From the NCBI GenBank assembly GCA_032027085.1, contig JAVSMS010000001.1, positions 3,821,730 to 3,885,729 on the forward strand: a stretch of 64,000 bases of DNA, in the 5' to 3' direction. This DNA comes from Pseudorhodoplanes sp. GTDB lineage: Bacteria; Pseudomonadota; Alphaproteobacteria; Rhizobiales; Xanthobacteraceae. Below the pieces are notes generated by a model. That model was given only the letters and a program-made list of their open reading frames with translations. It had not been told where the DNA came from and did not search any database. Shown here piece after piece: positions 13,584 to 21,099 of the stretch (positions within the stretch are counted from its first letter, which is position 1; the number at the start of each line of letters is the position of its first letter). The position numbers and the translations under genes were made by a program.

Positions 13584-14249
13584 ATGAACAAGCCTGAACG
13601 CCTGCGCGCCACCGACGTCGCCTACGGCTCGATACGCCAGGGCCTGATCGCCGGACGCTGGTCCGCCGGCTCGCATCTGCGCGAAACCGAACTCGCGGAC
13701 GAACTCGGCATCAGCCGTACGCCGGTGCGCGAAGCGTTGCGCCGACTGGCCAGCGAACAGATGGTCATGTTCGAGCCGCATCTCGGCGCCCGCGTGCCGG
13801 GATGGTCGGAGCAGGAACTGGCGGAAATCTTCGCACTGCGCGTGGAACTGGAGAGCTACGCCGCCGGCGAAGCCGCGCGGCATGCCACGCCGCAACACAT
13901 CGCCGAATTGCGCCAGCTTGCCCGCGAGATGGAACAGGCGGCGTTCGGCCTGGAGCAGCCCGACTACGTGCGCATCACCGAAGCCAATGAGCGCTTCCAT
14001 CGGCTGATCGTGACGGCGTCAGACAACCGGCGGCTGATGAATCTGATCGGCTCGCTGATCGAATTGCCGCTGGTCATCCGCACGTTTGCGCGCTTCGACA
14101 AGCAGGCGATGGCGCGCAGCGTGCAGCACCACTTCGATCTCGCCGAAGCCGTCGCCACCCGCAACGCCGACTGGGCGATTGCAGTGATGCGTGCGCATAT
14201 TCACGCGGGGCGGCAGGTCATGATGGGGAGCCCTACGCAGGTCGCTTAG
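13584..14249 (+). CDS. GntR/FadR-family (FCD domain) transcriptional regulator
   Basis: This 221-aa regulator has an N-terminal winged helix (LRETELADELGISRTPVREALRRLASEQMV, about residues 30-60) and a C-terminal all-helical FCD ligand-binding domain with the metal-site style residues in EANERFHRLIV and HHFDLAEAV...HIHAGRQ. It is transcribed away from the transporter/lyase operon, the usual arrangement of a local repressor that senses the imported or processed acid. Its ligand is unknown. Confidence 0.9.
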   Translation: MNKPERLRATDVAYGSIRQGLIAGRWSAGSHLRETELADELGISRTPVREALRRLASEQMVMFEPHLGARVPGWSEQELAEIFALRVELESYAAGEAARHATPQHIAELRQLAREMEQAAFGLEQPDYVRITEANERFHRLIVTASDNRRLMNLIGSLIELPLVIRTFARFDKQAMARSVQHHFDLAEAVATRNADWAIAVMRAHIHAGRQVMMGSPTQVA

Positions 14250-14286
14250 CGTTATTTGGGGTAGACCTGAACTTCGAAGAGACTTT

Positions 14287-14360
14287 TGGAGCGGGTGAAG
14301 GGAATCGAACCCTCGTCATCAGCTTGGAAGGCTGTTGCTCTACCATTGAGCTACACCCGC
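14287..14360 (-). tRNA. glyT: tRNA-Gly (TCC anticodon)
   Basis: Cloverleaf: acceptor GCGGGTG/CACCCGC, D-arm TAGCTCAATGGTA, anticodon loop CTTCCAA with TCC (reads GGA/GGG), T-arm GAGGGTTCGATTCCC. CCA is encoded at 14287-14289. It is in the same orientation as tRNA-Tyr, 261 bases away. Confidence 0.96.
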
Positions 14361-14549
14361 GTCCGATCAAAGGCGCCGCTTCGAAAAGGCACGGCCGGTG
14401 GCCGCTTTCAAGGTACCTTTCAAAAGCAAGCGCCCGCGCTTCGTCAGAAGAGGCGATATAGGTTTTGAGTTTCCAGGGCAACCACTTGGATATGTGGAGA
14501 AGATCCCCGGGATTATCCCCCGCCGCCGCCCTGCGGGCTACGGCGCGGC

Positions 14550-14622
14550 AGCCTTCGCTCGCTTCGCTAGGACAGGTCTCGGCTGGCTTGCCGAGCCATA
14601 GCTCGTGAAGCGAGCGAAGGCT
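14550..14622. repeat. Nested inverted repeat next to tRNA-Tyr
   Basis: Perfect 16-bp arms AGCCTTCGCTCGCTTC (14550-14565) and GAAGCGAGCGAAGGCT (14607-14622) flank a smaller hairpin CTCGGC...GCCGAG. The right arm ends exactly at the encoded CCA of tRNA-Tyr. It can form a cruciform or, on the minus transcript, a large hairpin just after the tRNA. It looks like a mobile extragenic palindrome or a tRNA terminator/processing signal. The rest of 14361-14621 shows no gene. Confidence 0.6.
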
Positions 14623-14706
14623 GGTGGAGGGGGTTGGATTCGAACCAACGTAGGCATAGCCAACGGATTTACAGTCCGTCCCCTTTAGCCACTCGGGCAC
14701 CCCTCC
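14622..14706 (-). tRNA. tyrT: tRNA-Tyr (GTA anticodon)
   Basis: This is a class II tRNA with a long variable arm: acceptor GGAGGGG/CCCCTCC, anticodon GTA within ACTGTAAAT, T-arm TTGGTTCGAATCCAA, encoded CCA at 14622-14624. Together with tRNA-Gly it forms the conserved tyr-gly pair that usually precedes tuf. Confidence 0.96.
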
Positions 14707-14871
14707 GGGAGATCACCAGTCTTGGGCGGTCTGGCTGGTTAGTCGCTCCAGACCGATAGCGGGTTTACCCCGGATCGGCATCATATAAAACGCGATCCGG
14801 AACCCGCTGGCGCGGCTTTGGGCCGCGCGCCGCGTTATGGTGGCGGGTGCCTGTTAAGTCAATCCGAAGTC

Positions 14872-15723
14872 ATGGAAATCAAGATGCGCGAGCGCAAGGG
14901 CCGGCCTTTTTCCCACCGCCGGGACGGCGACAAGCCGCGCTTTGGCCGCGACAAGGCTGCCGCCGGCCACCGCAAGGGTGGGAGGGATCTTGGCCGCGCC
15001 CGCCGTGCACCTGGCGAGGGCCCGGTTGTGATCTATGGCTGGCACGCCGGCAAGGCGGCGCTCGAAAATCCGGCCCGCCGCATCCGCCGCATCATGGCGA
15101 CCGAGAACGCCGCCCGCCGTCTCACCGAAGAAGGCGTGCGGACGAAGACCACGCCGGAGATCGTGCGCCCGGAGGCGATCGCGCGGCTGCTCAGCGCCGA
15201 TGCGGTGCATAATGGTCTGTGGATCGAGGCCGAGCCACTCGACCCACCGGATATCACGGAACTCGCACCGGAAGGCCTGGTGCTGGTGCTCGACCAGATC
15301 ACCGACCCGCACAATGTCGGCGCCATCCTGCGCAGCGCAGCGGCCTTCGGTGTCAAGGCGCTGATCACCACCGCGCGGCATTCGCCGGAAGCGACCGGCG
15401 TGCTCGCGAAGTCGGCATCGGGAGCGCTGGAATATGTGCCGATGCTGACGGTGCAGAATCTCGCGCGCGGTCTCGCCGCGCTGAAAGAGCGCGGCTTCCT
15501 CACCGTCGGGCTCGACAGCGAGGGCGAGAGCGATCTCGCAGCCCTCACCCTGTCGGCGCCGCTCGCGCTGGTACTCGGTGCGGAAGGAAAAGGATTGCGG
15601 CAATTGACGCGCGACACATGCGATCATGTCGCGCGTCTTGATCTGCCGGGAGAGATCAAAAGTCTGAACGTCTCGAACGCCGCCGCGCTGTCGCTTTATA
15701 TCGCGACGACGCGGCTGCGCTGA
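14872..15723 (+). CDS. rlmB: 23S rRNA (guanosine-2'-O)-methyltransferase, RlmB-like
   Basis: This SPOUT-class (TrmH family) RNA 2'-O-methyltransferase of 283 aa has a basic N-terminal tail, a substrate-binding domain starting IYGWHAGKAALENPARRIRRI, and the knotted catalytic domain with LDQITDPHNVGAILRSAAAFGVKALI, LVLGAEGKGLRQLTR and IKSLNVSNAAALSLYI (AdoMet knot). These three motifs match RlmB, which methylates G2251 in 23S rRNA. I start at ATG 14872. It is next to tRNA-Tyr, a common arrangement. Confidence 0.9.
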   Translation: MEIKMRERKGRPFSHRRDGDKPRFGRDKAAAGHRKGGRDLGRARRAPGEGPVVIYGWHAGKAALENPARRIRRIMATENAARRLTEEGVRTKTTPEIVRPEAIARLLSADAVHNGLWIEAEPLDPPDITELAPEGLVLVLDQITDPHNVGAILRSAAAFGVKALITTARHSPEATGVLAKSASGALEYVPMLTVQNLARGLAALKERGFLTVGLDSEGESDLAALTLSAPLALVLGAEGKGLRQLTRDTCDHVARLDLPGEIKSLNVSNAAALSLYIATTRLR

Positions 15724-15729
15724 AGCAAC

Positions 15730-16296
15730 TCACCTGTAGTGATAATACCTCGCGGCCGGCGCGCGATGATAGCGCGGCGCCGGACGATGATGATAGCCCG
15801 ACCAGCGGTATGACCTGCGCACGCCGTAATACGGGCGATACGGGCGATGCCAGTACGAGCGGTACTTGCGATACGGGCGATAGACCGGCGCGCCGTAATA
15901 GCCGCCGCTGACATACGGATAAGCGGCAACCGGACGCGCAGGCTGATAATAGGCCGGACCGAAATCCGTGCCCGGGCCCGAATAGACCGGCCCCTGATTG
16001 ACGGCATACGACTGAATGACCGGCTCCTGCACGACCACAGGCGTCGGCTGCACGATCACCTGCGGCTGCTGCACGATGACGGGTGCAGGCTGCACGACGA
16101 CCGGCGCGGGCTGCACAAACGTGACAGCCGGTGCCACCGCAAATGAAGAGGCGCAGCAACCGCTGCCCCAGCCGGCGCTCCAGCCCCAGCCACCGCCCCA
16201 GCCGCCCCACGAATTGCAGCAACCGGCATCGGCCGGCTGCATGCTCAGCAGGCTGATAGCGCCCGCTGCAACCGCACTCAGATACACACGCGACAT
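15730..16296 (-). CDS. Secreted Gly/Tyr/Pro-rich protein with QPAPVVV repeats
   Basis: This is a 188-aa exported protein of unknown function. The signal peptide is MSRVYLSAVAAGAISLLSMQPADAG, followed by a Cys/Trp/Gly-rich segment (GCCNSWGGWGGGWGWS), five or so imperfect QPxPVVVQ repeats (about residues 55-90) and a Tyr/Arg/His-rich tail ending YYHYR. Composition suggests a surface or periplasmic low-complexity protein. It is convergent with the methyltransferase gene, with 6 bp between the stops. Start ATG 16294-16296 has an AGGGAGAG ribosome site. Confidence 0.7.
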   Translation of the reverse strand: MSRVYLSAVAAGAISLLSMQPADAGCCNSWGGWGGGWGWSAGWGSGCCASSFAVAPAVTFVQPAPVVVQPAPVIVQQPQVIVQPTPVVVQEPVIQSYAVNQGPVYSGPGTDFGPAYYQPARPVAAYPYVSGGYYGAPVYRPYRKYRSYWHRPYRPYYGVRRSYRWSGYHHRPAPRYHRAPAARYYHYR

Positions 16297-16328
16297 TTTA
16301 CTCTCCCTGTTATTCCAGCTTGCAGATG

Positions 16329-16802
16329 TCATGGACGGTGCCGCGGTCTGCGCCGCGGCGAGATATCGACCTCGGGCGAAATGAACATCGGCCCAGTCGG
16401 CGCGTAGTCCGTCACTGGACTGTTCATGTCGGACTCCGCCGACCACGAGCGATGAAACGGCTGCGCCTGCGGCGGCAGCGGGCGATGTGCGGGCGGATTG
16501 ATCTCGTAGCGGCCAACCTTCGGCGCGCCGCCGAGCGAAGGAAAATAGCGCGGCACCGGCCGGTAATAGGGTGGCTGCGGAATATAGGGCGACGGGATCA
16601 CGGTTACCGGAACGGCGCCGGGCCGGTATAACCCCCAGTCCCCGACGGTAACGCCCCAGGAGGCGTCGTAGCCGTTAATCATGACCGGCACGTCGGAGCG
16701 GCCGGGCACCACATAGGCCGGCGCATGATCGGCTCGCGCCACGCCTGCAGACAGGGCAGCAAAAGCCGGTACAATCATTGACGCAGCAAGGCGCCTACGC
16801 AT
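16329..16802 (-). CDS. Secreted Pro-rich hypothetical protein
   Basis: This is a 157-aa protein of unknown function with an N-terminal signal peptide (MRRRLAASMIVPAFAALSAGVARAD) and a Pro/Tyr-rich mature chain (YIPQPPYYRPVPRYFP). Start at ATG 16800-16802; a TTG two codons upstream is also possible. It is directly upstream of and parallel to another secreted low-complexity gene, so the two may be co-expressed envelope proteins. Confidence 0.6.
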   Translation of the reverse strand: MRRRLAASMIVPAFAALSAGVARADHAPAYVVPGRSDVPVMINGYDASWGVTVGDWGLYRPGAVPVTVIPSPYIPQPPYYRPVPRYFPSLGGAPKVGRYEINPPAHRPLPPQAQPFHRSWSAESDMNSPVTDYAPTGPMFISPEVDISPRRRPRHRP

Positions 16803-16942
16803 ACGCAACCACCGAACAAAGCCGAATAATCGTCGTATTTTAGACGTTTAGGGCTTTGAAGGTGCTAACGTCGCGGGTAAATCGGTTATTAGCATTAATC
16901 GCGCGCTACCCGTCGGCGTGAGTGCGAGACGAATTAGGACCA

Positions 16943-17212
16943 ATGCCGGACAACAACAAACCGCGCCCCTCTGCGGTCGCCGGAAAGATCAGCTTTCGCA
17001 AACACTATGACGAACTCGAGCGCCGGCGCGTCGCGCTGGCCGATCGCCTGGACAAACTCGGCGAATATGGACGCGGACATCCGTCCTTCCGGAAAGCGAC
17101 GACGCTGCTCACGCGGACATTCCGTGACGCGAAGCTGGTTCAGCGCGCGGCGATCCTGCAAGCGGCCGACTGGATCATCAGTCTTATTGAAGCCGGCATG
17201 CCATTCGTTTGA
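16943..17212 (+). CDS. Small hypothetical protein
   Basis: This 89-aa soluble, charged protein has predicted helices (HYDELERRRVALADRLDKLGEY ... TRTFRDAKLVQRAAILQAADWIISLIEAG). I do not recognise a family. ATG at 16943 is preceded by TAGGACCA; a GTG at 16922 is an alternative start. Its compositional pattern is that of a real coding region, and it lies upstream of tRNA-Thr without overlap. Confidence 0.6.
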   Translation: MPDNNKPRPSAVAGKISFRKHYDELERRRVALADRLDKLGEYGRGHPSFRKATTLLTRTFRDAKLVQRAAILQAADWIISLIEAGMPFV

Positions 17213-17281
17213 CGCTTGTCAGCGGCATTCGGATATCGCCAGCTTGCCGGAATGAAGCGATGCTGCTAGCTCTCCGGCCAA

Positions 17282-17356
17282 GCCGGGTTAGCTCAGCGGT
17301 AGAGCAGCGGTTTTGTAAACCGTTGGTCGGGAGTTCAATCCTCTCACCCGGCACCA
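17282..17356 (+). tRNA. thrT: tRNA-Thr (TGT anticodon), integration target
   Basis: Cloverleaf: acceptor GCCGGGT/ACCCGGC, D-arm TAGCTCAGCGGTA, anticodon loop TTTGTAA with TGT (reads ACA and other ACN), T-arm GGAGTTCAATCCTCT, encoded CCA 17354-17356. An integrase gene begins 163 bases downstream, and a decayed copy of the 3' end lies near 28339, so this tRNA is the attachment site of the neighbouring element. Confidence 0.96.
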
Positions 17357-17519
17357 TTTACACCCTCACCGAGATTTCTCAACCACTCCCAAGCTTCCAG
17401 AAACGCCTGTGAATAAGGCGTTTCCGCTGTCTGTTAGTTTCCGTGGTTTTCTGGCGCGCTCTGGCTTTTCAGGGTACAAGTTAGGGTATCTCGCGAATCG
17501 TCGGGGAGAGATACCCTAA
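17343..17519. other. Left attachment site (attL) with arm-type repeats
   Basis: The core is the tRNA-Thr 3' end (17343-17356). About 115 bases further is AGGGTACAAGTTAGGGTAT (17471-17489), a pair of AGGGTA half-sites that recurs with 17 of 19 matches just inside the right end. The second half-site is also one arm of an inverted repeat, TTAGGGTATCT (17481-17491) / AGATACCCTAA (17509-17519), that ends on the first base of the integrase ATG. The sites fit integrase arm binding and possible self-repression; both roles are inferred. Confidence 0.6.
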
Positions 17520-18748
17520 TGCCGCGCCGCGTGCTTCCGCTGACGGAGTCAATCATCAAACGCGCCGCGCCTGCGGCGTCGGTTCGCAAGCTCACTGATG
17601 GTCAGGTGCGAGGACTCAAGTTGTGGGTCTTTCCAGATGGCGCCAAGCGCTGGCGACTAGCCTACACCTACGCCGGCAAACAGCGCGAATTTGCGCTCGG
17701 CACATGGCCGCAGATTTCGCTCTCGGAAGCGCGCCGGCTCGCTGATGAGGCTAGCCGGCTATTGCGCGACGGCAAGGACCCTGTTGCGGCGCGCCGCACG
17801 GCGCGAGAGCAGGCGGCCAAGGGTGACGCGACGTTCTCCGCGATGGCAGATGCGCTGAGGCGAAAGAAAGAGGCTGAGGGCAAGAGCGCACGCACGATCG
17901 AGAAGCACAAGTTTTTCCTTGCGCAGGTGAAGCCGCTGCACGCTCGGCCGGTGATGGAGATTACGGCTGTCGAGGTGCTGGATGCGCTCAAACCGATTGA
18001 GGCGGCCGGCAAGTATGAGACGGCAACCAGAACGCGGGCCTTTGTCGGCGAGGTTTTGCGCTTTTCGGCCGCACAGGGATTGCCGGTCACCGATGTCTCC
18101 CCGCTGTTGCGGGGCGCCCTCACGCGTCCGATCACGAAACACCGCCCCGCAATCACGGCGCCTGACGCCTTCGGTGCGTTGTTGCGCGCGATTGATGGCT
18201 ATGAGCAGCCGCTCACCCGCGCGGCGCTGCAGATCTTGGCGCTGACGGCGGTTCGCCCCGGCGAGTTGCGCCGCGCCGAATGGTCTGAATTCGATCAGGC
18301 TGCCCGCACATGGGTTATTCCGGCGGCCAAGATGAAGATGCGGCGCCCGCACCGCGTGCCGCTCTCCGATCAGGCGATCGCCATACTTGACGCGCTGCGC
18401 CCGATTACCGGCTGGGGCCGCTATCTCTTCCCGGCGATGCGCGGAAAGGACGCCTACATGGGCGAGAACACGATGAATGCCGCTTTGCGGCGCCTCGGCT
18501 ATAACGCCGATGAGGTGTCTCCGCACGGTTTCCGGGCGTCGTTTTCCAGCTTCGCGCACGGCTCACGCCGCTGGTCGCATGATGCAGTAGAGCGCCATCT
18601 GGCGCATGCCGAGCGGGACAAGGTAAAGGCCGCCTATGACCGCGACGACCGCTGGCAGGAGCGCGTCGCGATTTCGAAGTGGTGGGCCGATTATTGCGAT
18701 GAGATGAAGCGCGGCGCGCGCGGGCAAGTCGTGACGTTGAGGGCATAG
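17519..18748 (+). CDS. int: Tyrosine recombinase integrase (P4/DUF4102 type)
   Basis: This 409-aa site-specific recombinase has an N-terminal DUF4102-like arm-binding domain (LKLWVFPDGAKRWRLAYTYAGKQREFALGTWPQISLSEARRLA, about residues 33-75), a core-binding SAM-like domain (about 100-200) and a catalytic domain. Catalytic residues visible are R246 (TAVRPGELR), H336 and R339 (SPHGFRAS), H360 and the nucleophile Y373 (AAYDRDD). P4-type integrases commonly use tRNA genes, and this one starts 163 bp from the tRNA-Thr 3' end. A GGGGAGAG ribosome site precedes ATG 17519. Confidence 0.93.
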   Translation: MPRRVLPLTESIIKRAAPAASVRKLTDGQVRGLKLWVFPDGAKRWRLAYTYAGKQREFALGTWPQISLSEARRLADEASRLLRDGKDPVAARRTAREQAAKGDATFSAMADALRRKKEAEGKSARTIEKHKFFLAQVKPLHARPVMEITAVEVLDALKPIEAAGKYETATRTRAFVGEVLRFSAAQGLPVTDVSPLLRGALTRPITKHRPAITAPDAFGALLRAIDGYEQPLTRAALQILALTAVRPGELRRAEWSEFDQAARTWVIPAAKMKMRRPHRVPLSDQAIAILDALRPITGWGRYLFPAMRGKDAYMGENTMNAALRRLGYNADEVSPHGFRASFSSFAHGSRRWSHDAVERHLAHAERDKVKAAYDRDDRWQERVAISKWWADYCDEMKRGARGQVVTLRA

Positions 18749-18778
18749 CCACAGTGGCGATCTCGCAGGGAGGCTGGA

Positions 18779-18970
18779 ATGGCAAAACGGATGAACGCTG
18801 CCCCGGATGAGGTGTTTGTCGCCTCCGTACCGGCCGATTTCAGGTCTGACGGCGCCGCGCGCTGGCGAGTGGTCGCCGAGGATAGCGGCGATGTCACACA
18901 GGTGACGCTCGATCGCGAGACTGGCCTTGTAAAACTTGAAACGTGGCGCGTCCGCGCCGCGCGTCATTGA
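18779..18970 (+). CDS. Small hypothetical protein of the element
   Basis: This 63-aa protein of unknown function starts MAKRMNAAPDEVFVASVPADF. It has a strong GGGAGG ribosome site 5 bases before ATG and lies 30 bases after int. The predicted beta-rich, charged chain (WRVVAEDSGDVTQVTLDRETGLVKLETWRV) has no motif I recognise. A hairpin AGCCCC/GGGGCT (18971-19002) follows the stop and may be a terminator. Confidence 0.5.
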   Translation: MAKRMNAAPDEVFVASVPADFRSDGAARWRVVAEDSGDVTQVTLDRETGLVKLETWRVRAARH

Positions 18971-19076
18971 AGCCCCCGCTAACGGTGTGAATCGCCGGGG
19001 CTAGGGCGACGGCCCGAAAACCGCGTCCGCACGCGGCTGCCCCGGTGCCACTTTGCGGGCCGACTGCGGAGCGGCA

Positions 19077-19997
19077 ATGGCGAAAGCGAACATTCCTCAG
19101 CCCGAGTATTTGGCCGCACGCGCGCGAGAGAACATCTTTGCAGAGGCCAAGCCGAACGCGCGCAAGATGTGGTTAGATGGTGCTGTCAGGCGCGTCTGGT
19201 TTCCCTTTGACGACACTATCGAAGCCGTCATCAATAAACTGAAACGCAAAAAGCAGCACAAGGCTTCAATCACAGACGCTCACAAAGCGGTGCGGAATGC
19301 GATCGTCAGAGCAGTTTCGCACGCTGCCATCCAGCACACTTTCGAAATCGGCACACCCAAGGGGCGTAGCGGAAAGCCTCTGGATTCCCGTGCGTCGCTC
19401 GGAATGAAAGATGCTGCAGCCTACCTCCGGAAATACGGGGCCAAGGCGGCGAAGCTCGCGCAAGCTCTCCGCGATTTCAAGCAAGAGGATCACGGCTACC
19501 TGAATTTCTGGCCGCAGCGCCGCTTGGCCCGCCGCGATCAGAGCGAGGCACGTGAGGTTGCGGCGATGATCGAGGCGTCACAGCAGGCGCTGTTATCGAC
19601 CGCACAATCACTCGATCAATTGGCTAATCGGGCGAACGAGGAAGCTGCCCGGCTCGCAGGGGGTCCCGGCAGCGCGAAACATCGTTGGCAGGTTGAGTTC
19701 GTTATTTCGCTCGGCTTTTTCTGGCGCCACCTCACCGGAAAGGACCCGTCGCACGGTTCGCGGGATTTTGTCGGTTTGGTTGCTTCTGCCTATGCCGCAG
19801 CCGTTAGTGAGGGCGAGGAATACGACTGGGAATCGATTGTCCGCACCGCCTGCAAGCATGTGAACGAGCGTCCCGCATGGGATCGGTGGGATCGGTATGA
19901 AAAGGGCTACGATTCGCCGGGCACGGAATCGGCAACCCTGCGCAGCAGATTTATTTTCCCCAATAATGGCCGGCGCGTTCCTCGCGGGCATAGCTAA
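19077..19997 (+). CDS. Hypothetical protein of the element
   Basis: This is a 306-aa cytoplasmic protein of unknown function. ATG at 19077 follows a GGAG ribosome site; a TTG start at 19053 is less likely. The chain is Ala/Arg/Lys-rich and mainly helical, with a long helical middle (REVAAMIEASQQALLSTAQSLDQLANRANEEAARLAGG, about residues 163-200) and a Trp-rich C-terminal half (VISLGFFWRHLTGKDPSHG ... WDRWDRYEKGYD). I see no catalytic motif. Position between int and the AlpA-like gene suggests a replication, regulation or defence accessory gene of the element. Confidence 0.6.
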   Translation: MAKANIPQPEYLAARARENIFAEAKPNARKMWLDGAVRRVWFPFDDTIEAVINKLKRKKQHKASITDAHKAVRNAIVRAVSHAAIQHTFEIGTPKGRSGKPLDSRASLGMKDAAAYLRKYGAKAAKLAQALRDFKQEDHGYLNFWPQRRLARRDQSEAREVAAMIEASQQALLSTAQSLDQLANRANEEAARLAGGPGSAKHRWQVEFVISLGFFWRHLTGKDPSHGSRDFVGLVASAYAAAVSEGEEYDWESIVRTACKHVNERPAWDRWDRYEKGYDSPGTESATLRSRFIFPNNGRRVPRGHS

Positions 19998-20089
19998 GCA
20001 ATTCTCGAAAAACTCTTTTTTGGTGGTGTGATTGGCTGGTCAATTCCAGCCGTAATTCGCGCCATCCTTTGTCGCCGACACTCCGGCAT

Positions 20090-20127
20090 TTCCATGACCA
20101 CATGAAAATCAACATGGGGTCACGGAA
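20090..20127 (+). promoter_or_regulatory. Inverted repeat directly upstream of the AlpA-like gene
   Basis: Arms TTCCATGACCACATG (20090-20104) and CATGGGGTCACGGAA (20113-20127) match at 13 of 15 positions around an 8-base spacer, and the right arm ends on the base before the ATG. It could be an operator for the AlpA-like protein or a hairpin that hides the ribosome site. Both roles are inferred. The rest of 19998-20089 shows nothing else. Confidence 0.55.
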
Positions 20128-20349
20128 ATGAACTTGGCATCTTCCGCGTCTGTCAGCGAAAATTGGTTCACCCGCAAGGAAGCCGCCGCCTATTTGAAGC
20201 TCGGCGAATCCACGCTCGCCAAAGCGTTTATGTCCGGCGATTCGCCTCCCGCCGCAAAGATCGGCCGCAGCGTTCGCTACCGGCGCGCTGATCTCGACGC
20301 ATGGATGGCTACACGGATGCGCCAGTCCACGCGGGAGTACGCGCAATGA
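20128..20349 (+). CDS. AlpA-like / excisionase-family HTH protein
   Basis: This 73-aa DNA-binding protein has the winged HTH of the MerR/excisionase superfamily: WFTRKEAAAYLKLGESTLAKAF, then the wing with KIGRSVRYRRADLDAWMATR. In P4-like satellites and PICIs, AlpA-type proteins activate or direct excision and transcription of the element. Here it is the first gene of a run coupled by ATGA overlaps (next ATG at 20346) and follows an inverted repeat, so autoregulation is plausible. Confidence 0.85.
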   Translation: MNLASSASVSENWFTRKEAAAYLKLGESTLAKAFMSGDSPPAAKIGRSVRYRRADLDAWMATRMRQSTREYAQ

Positions 20350-20702
20350 GCCGCACCTCGCGCGCGCCGCGCAAAGCGCAAAGGCCAGAAATCAACGCCA
20401 TTCCGGCGGTTCGCTTTCTTGGTGAGCATCGTTACTTTGCCGAAACAGGCCACCTTATCACCTCTGGTGTGGTCGAGGTCTGTGGCGTCATCGGCATGCC
20501 GGGTGCGCCAGCACCATCCGAATGCTTCGTATGCGATGGCCGTCTGCGCCACATCTATGAGCGCCCATGCAAGTCGCGCGGCTGTCGCTGTCTGACCTGT
20601 CAGGTTCATGATGTGGGCAGCGATGACATTGACGCCATCCTGCTCGCGCGGAAGCGATGCGGATGCATCAACTGCACACGGCGAAGGGCGAGGTCGAAAT
20701 GA
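20346..20702 (+). CDS. Cys-rich small protein, probable zinc binder
   Basis: This 118-aa protein of unknown function starts at ATG 20346, overlapping the preceding stop as ATGA. Ten cysteines are clustered in the second half: CFVC (about residue 61), RPCKSRGCRCLTCQVH, and RCGCINC near the C-terminus, the spacing of one or two zinc ribbons. The N-terminus is basic. Likely a nucleic-acid or protein binding regulator in the element's early operon, but no family is recognised. Confidence 0.65.
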   Translation: MSRTSRAPRKAQRPEINAIPAVRFLGEHRYFAETGHLITSGVVEVCGVIGMPGAPAPSECFVCDGRLRHIYERPCKSRGCRCLTCQVHDVGSDDIDAILLARKRCGCINCTRRRARSK

Positions 20703-21046
20703 CTCCCTCTGTCGTCGAAGATGTGCGGCAAACCGTACACGCGGCACCCACATCGCCGCCCCACCGCAATCTTGTCGTGCCGGCCTATTGGTACCGTGAG
20801 CATCCTGAGCGCAGCGATTACGTGCTGGCGTTTTGGTGCCCTTGGTGTCGAGAGATTCATAAGCACGTTAGTTCAGGTGCCCTGATCGAGCCGAGATTGT
20901 GCGAGTGGTACGAGCATCCGCGCTGCCGGTTCGCCGGCCACGGCTATCACCTGCTCAACATGGGTTTGGTGCGATCTCTCGACGATCTGCCGCGCCCGAT
21001 CGATCGCAGGCATGCCGGTCAGCTTATCGAGTTGCTGTCAAAATAG
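20699..21046 (+). CDS. Small CxxC protein
   Basis: This 115-aa protein starts at ATG 20699, again overlapping the previous stop as ATGA. It contains CPWCREIHKH (about residue 47) followed by a later LCEWYEHPRCRFAGHGYH, which together give a Cys/His set suited to one zinc ion. Function unknown. Its position directly before the capsid gene and coupling to the AlpA-like operon suggest a regulator or small accessory protein. Confidence 0.65.
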   Translation: MTPSVVEDVRQTVHAAPTSPPHRNLVVPAYWYREHPERSDYVLAFWCPWCREIHKHVSSGALIEPRLCEWYEHPRCRFAGHGYHLLNMGLVRSLDDLPRPIDRRHAGQLIELLSK

Positions 21047-21099
21047 TGGGCGCCTGCTGGCCTGCGATATCGCGCCTCTACAACGAAAGTGTGTATCCA

